From DASXVX01 sp036504075 (GTDB lineage Bacteria > Bacillota > Sulfobacillia > Symbiobacteriales > Symbiobacteriaceae): a DNA stretch of 64,000 bases. Position numbers and translations under genes: made by a program. Of this stretch, positions 60,169 through 64,000 are shown piece after piece. The notes beneath the pieces are model-generated. The model did not search any database. It was not told the DNA's origin and worked only from the letters and a program-made list of their open reading frames with translations. Location of the stretch: contig DASXVX010000091.1 in NCBI GenBank assembly GCA_036504075.1, forward strand, positions 38,154-102,153, written 5' to 3'. Each line of letters starts with the position of its first letter. Position 1 is the first letter of the stretch.

Positions 60169-60867
60169 TTGAGTGCACCCGACACCGTCATTGAACTGGT
60201 CGACGTCGAAAAGAGTTTCCTCACCTCAGCCGGGCCGTTCCAGGCACTGCGCAGCGTCAATCTGGAGGTCCGGCGATCCGAGTTCGTCGCGGTGGTAGGC
60301 CGCTCCGGCAGCGGCAAGTCGACCATGCTGAACGTCATCACCGGTATCGACCGCCCAACGGCCGGGGAGGTGACAGTGGGCGGCCGGCGCCTCGCCATGT
60401 TGAGCGAGTCACAGCTCGCGCGCTGGCGGGGCACGCAGGTAGGCATCGTCTTTCAGTTTTTCCACCTGATCCCCACCCTGACCGTGCAGCAAAACGTGAT
60501 GCTGCCGATGGACTTCTGCGGTGCCATCCCCAGGCGCGACCGGCGCGCCCGGGTGATGCAGCTGCTGGAGATGGTCGGCCTGAGCAGTCATGCCCACAAA
60601 CGGCCCTCGCAGCTCTCAGGCGGGCAACAGCAGCGGACAGCGATCGCCCGGGCCCTGGCCAACGATCCCCCGATCATCGTCGGCGACGAGCTGACGGGAA
60701 ACCTGGACTCGACCACAGGCGCCGAGGTCTTCCAGATTCTCAAAGGCCTGGCTCGGGAAGGGAAGACCGTCGTCATCGTCACCCATGACCTGGAGCTGGC
60801 CGGCCAGGCAGGCCGTGTGGTCACCATGCAGGACGGGGCCGTCGTCCCCGGCGGGAGGCCCGCATGA
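60169..60867 (+). CDS. ABC transporter ATP-binding protein (MacB/LolD-like)
   Basis: The 232-residue ATPase has Walker A GRSGSGKS, Q-loop VFQFFHLIPTL, signature LSGGQQQRTAIA and Walker B IIVGDELTGNLDS. The usual DEPT is DELT here. TTG 60169 is chosen from GGGAGG nine bases upstream. It is coupled to the FtsX-type permease by ATGA and lies behind operator-like motif B, so the two-component system probably controls it. Confidence 0.9.
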   Translation: MSAPDTVIELVDVEKSFLTSAGPFQALRSVNLEVRRSEFVAVVGRSGSGKSTMLNVITGIDRPTAGEVTVGGRRLAMLSESQLARWRGTQVGIVFQFFHLIPTLTVQQNVMLPMDFCGAIPRRDRRARVMQLLEMVGLSSHAHKRPSQLSGGQQQRTAIARALANDPPIIVGDELTGNLDSTTGAEVFQILKGLAREGKTVVIVTHDLELAGQAGRVVTMQDGAVVPGGRPA

Positions 60868-63152
60868 TCGACGTACGGTGGCAAAAGGTGCTGGGCGACC
60901 TCTGGCAGCACAAGACTCGCTCGCTCCTGGTTATCCTGTCGATCGCGGTGGGGGTCTTCGCCGTAGGGAGCACCGCCAGCATCCAGGTCAACCTGCAGCG
61001 GGACCTGAAGAGCAGCTACGAGCACTCCAACCCGAAGAGCGTGCTGATTACGGCCGCCCCGTTTGAGGCCGAGGTAGTCGAGGCCGCGCGACAGCTGCCG
61101 GAGGTCAAGGCAGCGGAGGGGCGCACCGCCCTCTCCGTTCGGGTGCCCGATGGAAAGGGCGTCTGGAAGCCCTTTGAGCTGGTGGCGATCCCCGACTTTG
61201 CGGCCATGCGAATCGATACCGTCTACCCCGCAGGCGGCGCCTGGCCGCCCGGCTCCGGCGAAATCCTCCTGGAGCGGGCCTCCCTCCCCTACCTCCCGGG
61301 CGCCCGGCAGGGCGAAACGCTGCAGCTTCAGATGCCTGACACCGCGGTCAAGGAACTCCGGATTACCGGCCTGGCCTATGACGCCGGCCGCTTCCCGGCC
61401 CCGCTCAGCGGGGTCCCTGCCGGGTACGTCTCCATGGTGACCCTGGCCCGGCTGGGAGAACGGCCGAGCTTCAACCAGTTGCTGGTGACGGTCTCCGGCG
61501 ACCAGCGCCTGATCCGGCAGGCAGCCGATCGTGTCCAGGATGAGATGCGATCCCGCGGCGCCCACCCGACCGGCTTCTACCTCCCGCCGCTCGGCAAGCA
61601 CATCGCCGACAGCGCCGTAACGACCCTCATGCTCCTGCTCGGCACCATCGGGGCCGCAAGCCTTCTCCTCAGTGGCTTTCTGATCCACAACACCATCTCA
61701 GCGGTGCTCTTTGAGCAGATCCGTGAGATCGGTGCGATGAAGGCGATCGGCGCCACCCGCTCGCAGCTGATCGGCATCTATCTCTTCATGACCCTGGTTC
61801 TGTGCGTGGCAGCGTTCCTGCTAGCATTGCCTGCGACCTGGATCGCCGCCGAAGGGATGGTCTCCTACCTCGGCAGGTTGCTGAACGCCGAGCGGGTCAG
61901 CCACGGCCTCCCGCCGGCCGCCGTGCTGCTGCAGTTCCTGGTCGCCCTGGTGCTGCCCTTGCTCTCCGCACTGCCGCCGGTCCTCGCCGGCACCCGGGTA
62001 ACGGTCCGAGAGGCGCTGTCAGCCTACCGAGACGCCCCCCGACGCCTGGGCCGGCAAATCCGGACCGTGCTGACGCTGGGCCTGGCCGGAGCCGCCTTCA
62101 TCGGAGTAGCGGGGGTGCAGCGCTCACTGACCATGGCGGCCCGGGAGTACCTCCACCACGATGACTACGACCTGGCGATCCGCTTCGAGCAGCCCCAGCC
62201 GAAGGATCGAGTCACCCGTGAGGCTGTCGCGGTCCTGGGTTCTGCGCCAACGGGGACCTGGCTTCGCACCGGGGTGACCATCCGGGACAAAGATGGAACG
62301 CCCAGCCCCGGCTACCGGCTAATCGCCCTGCCGAGCGGCTTTGCCTTCCTCCACCCGCAGTTGATGGAGGGCCGCTGGCTCGAGCCCGGGGACACCGATG
62401 CGGTGGTCATCGACCACACCCTCCTCAGCAGCGAGCCTGGCCTGCGGGTTGGCAGCCGGGTCCAGATGAAGGCCAACGGTACCGAGCGCACGTGGCAGGT
62501 AGTAGGCATCGTGAAGGGCGCCCTCACCGACACCAACCTCTATGTGAGCGAGCCGTACTTTGCGGAACTGGCGGGCCTGACTGGCCTGGCGGGCGACCTC
62601 CTCGTTCAGCTACCCGACCTCGATGCCACCGAGCAGCAGCGCCTCGGCGAGGAGCTGCTGCTGCACTTCAACCGGCAGGGCCTGCGGGTAGGCGCCCTCA
62701 GCACCGCAGCCCGCACCGAGACGATGATCATGACCCAGTTCAACCTGGTGGTAACGCTGATGCTGGCCATGAGCCTGCTCCTGGCCCTGGTCGGCGGGAT
62801 TGGCCTGACTGGAACGCTGAGCATCAACGTCCTGGAGCGCACCCGAGAGATCGGAATCCGGCGGGCCATCGGGGCCTCAGACAACCGCATCTTCTTGATG
62901 GTCACGGTCGAGGCGGTGATGTCTGGCCTGGCCGGCTGGGGGGTCGGCACCCTGCTTTCCGTCCCGCTGACCCGGTTGCTCGCCGAGAGCGTCGGGACGG
63001 CCTTCCTGAAGACCCCGCTCCCCTACTCCTTCTCGCTATCCGCCGTGATCATCTGGTTCGGCATCGTGCTGGTCCTGTCGGTGTCGGCCAGCCTGCTCCC
63101 GGCCTGGCGGGCAACGCGGGTCTGGGTGAGAGAAGCACTCGCCTGCGAATAA
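60864..63152 (+). CDS. FtsX/MacB-like ABC permease
   Basis: The 762-residue permease has an N-terminal helix (LLVILSIAVGVFAVGSTAS), a large external domain, an FtsX core with REIGAMKAIGATRSQLIGIY coupling motif, a second external domain and a second core with RTREIGIRRAIGASDNRIFL. Both coupling motifs are intact. With the ATPase it would expel a peptide or lipid-like compound, or signal. It is the last gene before a terminator. Confidence 0.9.
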   Translation: MIDVRWQKVLGDLWQHKTRSLLVILSIAVGVFAVGSTASIQVNLQRDLKSSYEHSNPKSVLITAAPFEAEVVEAARQLPEVKAAEGRTALSVRVPDGKGVWKPFELVAIPDFAAMRIDTVYPAGGAWPPGSGEILLERASLPYLPGARQGETLQLQMPDTAVKELRITGLAYDAGRFPAPLSGVPAGYVSMVTLARLGERPSFNQLLVTVSGDQRLIRQAADRVQDEMRSRGAHPTGFYLPPLGKHIADSAVTTLMLLLGTIGAASLLLSGFLIHNTISAVLFEQIREIGAMKAIGATRSQLIGIYLFMTLVLCVAAFLLALPATWIAAEGMVSYLGRLLNAERVSHGLPPAAVLLQFLVALVLPLLSALPPVLAGTRVTVREALSAYRDAPRRLGRQIRTVLTLGLAGAAFIGVAGVQRSLTMAAREYLHHDDYDLAIRFEQPQPKDRVTREAVAVLGSAPTGTWLRTGVTIRDKDGTPSPGYRLIALPSGFAFLHPQLMEGRWLEPGDTDAVVIDHTLLSSEPGLRVGSRVQMKANGTERTWQVVGIVKGALTDTNLYVSEPYFAELAGLTGLAGDLLVQLPDLDATEQQRLGEELLLHFNRQGLRVGALSTAARTETMIMTQFNLVVTLMLAMSLLLALVGGIGLTGTLSINVLERTREIGIRRAIGASDNRIFLMVTVEAVMSGLAGWGVGTLLSVPLTRLLAESVGTAFLKTPLPYSFSLSAVIIWFGIVLVLSVSASLLPAWRATRVWVREALACE

Positions 63153-63163
63153 TCATAGCAACG

Positions 63164-63192
63164 CCCACCCCGCAGCCATCGGGGTGGGTTTG
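63164..63192 (+). terminator. Intrinsic terminator after the ABC exporter
   Basis: CCCACCCCG and CGGGGTGGG pair around a 7-base loop, followed by TTTGCTT. It ends the exporter operon. Confidence 0.8.
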
Positions 63193-63299
63193 CTTAATCG
63201 TGTTACTGGGGCTAGTCCTCAGTTGCGGGTGGGCAGATAGTTCTCAAGAGTCTAACACAACCCCTGCCGCTGATTGAGAAGTCAGCAACATCGGGCCGG

Positions 63300-63327
63300 T
63301 TTGCCACTCGCTTTTCCGGGGTATAAT
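63300..63327 (+). promoter_or_regulatory. Promoter with TATAAT box, antisense to a small gene
   Basis: TATAAT at 63322-63327 with TTTGCC at 63300-63305, 16 bases apart. The transcript would begin near 63334 and run across the opposite-strand 26-residue gene to a hairpin at 63558. Confidence 0.45.
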
Positions 63328-63424
63328 GAAACAGGCGCCCGGTTTCCCGAACGCCTGGAAGCCCGCAGTCGCCGTCCCATTCCCTCAGTGACGGCGGCGG
63401 AATGCGTGAATCGTAGCGCCGCCG

Positions 63425-63505
63425 CTAGTGGGTAGCGGAGTACGCCAGAAGGATCAGTATCAACGTGATGAATGTGGATGCATTCATCTCCACGGTGATC
63501 TTCAC
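63425..63505 (-). CDS. 26-residue hydrophobic peptide, type I toxin-like
   Basis: GTG 63505 follows AAAGGGGTGA at 7 bases and opens a 26-residue frame: MKITVEMNASTFITLILILL then AYSATH. It is a single membrane helix with short polar ends, the layout of type I toxins and holin-like small peptides. A plus-strand promoter at 63300 and terminator at 63558 would yield an RNA covering the whole gene. I do not recognise a named family. Confidence 0.45.
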   Translation of the reverse strand: MKITVEMNASTFITLILILLAYSATH

Positions 63506-63557
63506 CAACGGCTCACCCCTTTCCGGGTTGGCCGCCAGGCTCCATTACCACAATACA

Positions 63558-63608
63558 CCAGTCGGACCTTAGCTTCTGTCGAAAGGAAGCGGGTCCGATT
63601 GGCGTTTT
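63558..63608 (+). terminator. Terminator of the putative antisense RNA
   Basis: CCAGTCGGACC pairs with GGTCCGATTGG with an inner GCTTC/GGAAGC stem, then CGTTTT. On the minus strand the same stem would lie in the peptide-gene leader. Confidence 0.5.
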
Positions 63609-63720
63609 CGAACAATCGTTCCCCACGATTCGACTTGACCGGAATCCAGAAGTTGAGGCGTAAACGGGTGCCCACTCGGGTCGTAGCCTTTGCGAAACGG
63701 CTACCCTCACCTTCAGTCAG

Positions 63721-63894
63721 GTGAGTCTGGCTGTTCCTGACGCTGCGACCGCCCGGCAGGTGCTGCAACGGCGGCCGGAGCTACAGGCATTGGCGGTCCC
63801 GGAGCCGATATTTCAGGGGGATATCTGGACAACGCGGGTTCCGGGTGCTGGATTCTGGCAGGTAGACCCCGTGACCGGCAATGCCAGCCGGTGA
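63721..63894 (+). CDS. Possible small protein or fragment, 57 residues
   Basis: GTG 63721 opens a frame reading LAVPDAATARQVLQRRPELQ, then ALAVPEPIFQGDIW, and VPGAGFWQVDPVTGNASR. The last part resembles the W-V-DP-TG ending of small beta domains such as PepSY-like repeats. No ribosome site is visible and the frame is open upstream to 63663, so it may be the remnant of a longer gene. Bases 63895-64000 show nothing supportable. Confidence 0.3.
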   Translation: MSLAVPDAATARQVLQRRPELQALAVPEPIFQGDIWTTRVPGAGFWQVDPVTGNASR

Positions 63895-64000
63895 CACCGG
63901 TGCGCCTGGCGGGTTTGTCACAGAGCCAGGGCGCCCAGGCGCTGGTTCTGCATTCCATCCATCCCGAGCGACTTTGTCAAACTGAAGCGCCGACCCCGCG

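Overview
The window looks like a chromosomal segment of a GC-rich, low-stringency Gram-positive (Firmicutes-type) bacterium. Evidence: strong AGGAGG-like ribosome binding sites, frequent GTG and TTG starts, lipoprotein signals, DUF881 and YIP1 proteins, paired M3B oligoendopeptidases, a TPP riboswitch with an intrinsic terminator, and an apparent selenoprotein. A Symbiobacterium-like lineage fits, but the sequence alone cannot prove it.

Layout. 0-12.2 kb: a partial GntR regulator, an acyl-CoA synthetase, a YpmS-like membrane protein, a tesA/ybbA/ybbP-type block (GDSL esterase divergent from an ABC pair), a frameshifted cyclophilin-like gene, an SDR, a MATE exporter, an exported protein and a membrane-anchored DsbA-like gene. 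The last has an in-frame TGA at the first active-site Cys position (UPGC), followed by a hairpin. 12.4-16.2 kb: tRNA-Arg(CCU) and a 24-bp perfect copy of part of it 3.7 kb downstream bracket an island of small membrane and peptide genes. These include a bacteriocin-like operon with its own consensus promoter, and a 19-residue amphipathic peptide. 16.3-25.9 kb: a chemoreceptor fragment, a 10-bp tandem repeat, a large hybrid kinase plus a PleD-type diguanylate cyclase, riboswitch-controlled thiC, a stand-alone phosphohistidine domain and a split chromate transporter.

26-37.3 kb: two tandem 599-residue M3 peptidases, an MFS permease behind mutually exclusive leader hairpins, then a module bracketed by two ~390-bp direct repeats exactly 5,600 bp apart. 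The module carries a TIR gene overlapping a TIR-NB-ARC-TPR (NLR-like) gene, plus two unknown genes. I read it as a candidate defence system in which the separate TIR keeps the catalytic Glu and the TIR fused to the sensor does not.

37.4-50.4 kb: a 14-gene minus-strand run matching the uncharacterised yhf locus of enterobacteria (yhfZ, yhfT, yhfY, yhfU, yhfS, php, yhfX, yhfW). It is extended by an oligopeptide-type ABC transporter, an amidase, an HPr-like protein and a NagB-type enzyme. Most genes overlap by 4 bp, so this is probably one catabolic operon controlled by YhfZ through an operator-like palindrome.

50.5-64 kb: an SDR remnant, a chemoreceptor, a repeat family with a structured-RNA core linked to the MFS gene 3' end, a ThDP enzyme, a DUF881 protein, a 43-bp minisatellite, a LuxR-type two-component system next to a MacB/FtsX-type ABC exporter (both units preceded by the same operator-like motif), and a possible type I toxin with an overlapping opposite-strand transcript. 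All family assignments are by eye; no database search was run.
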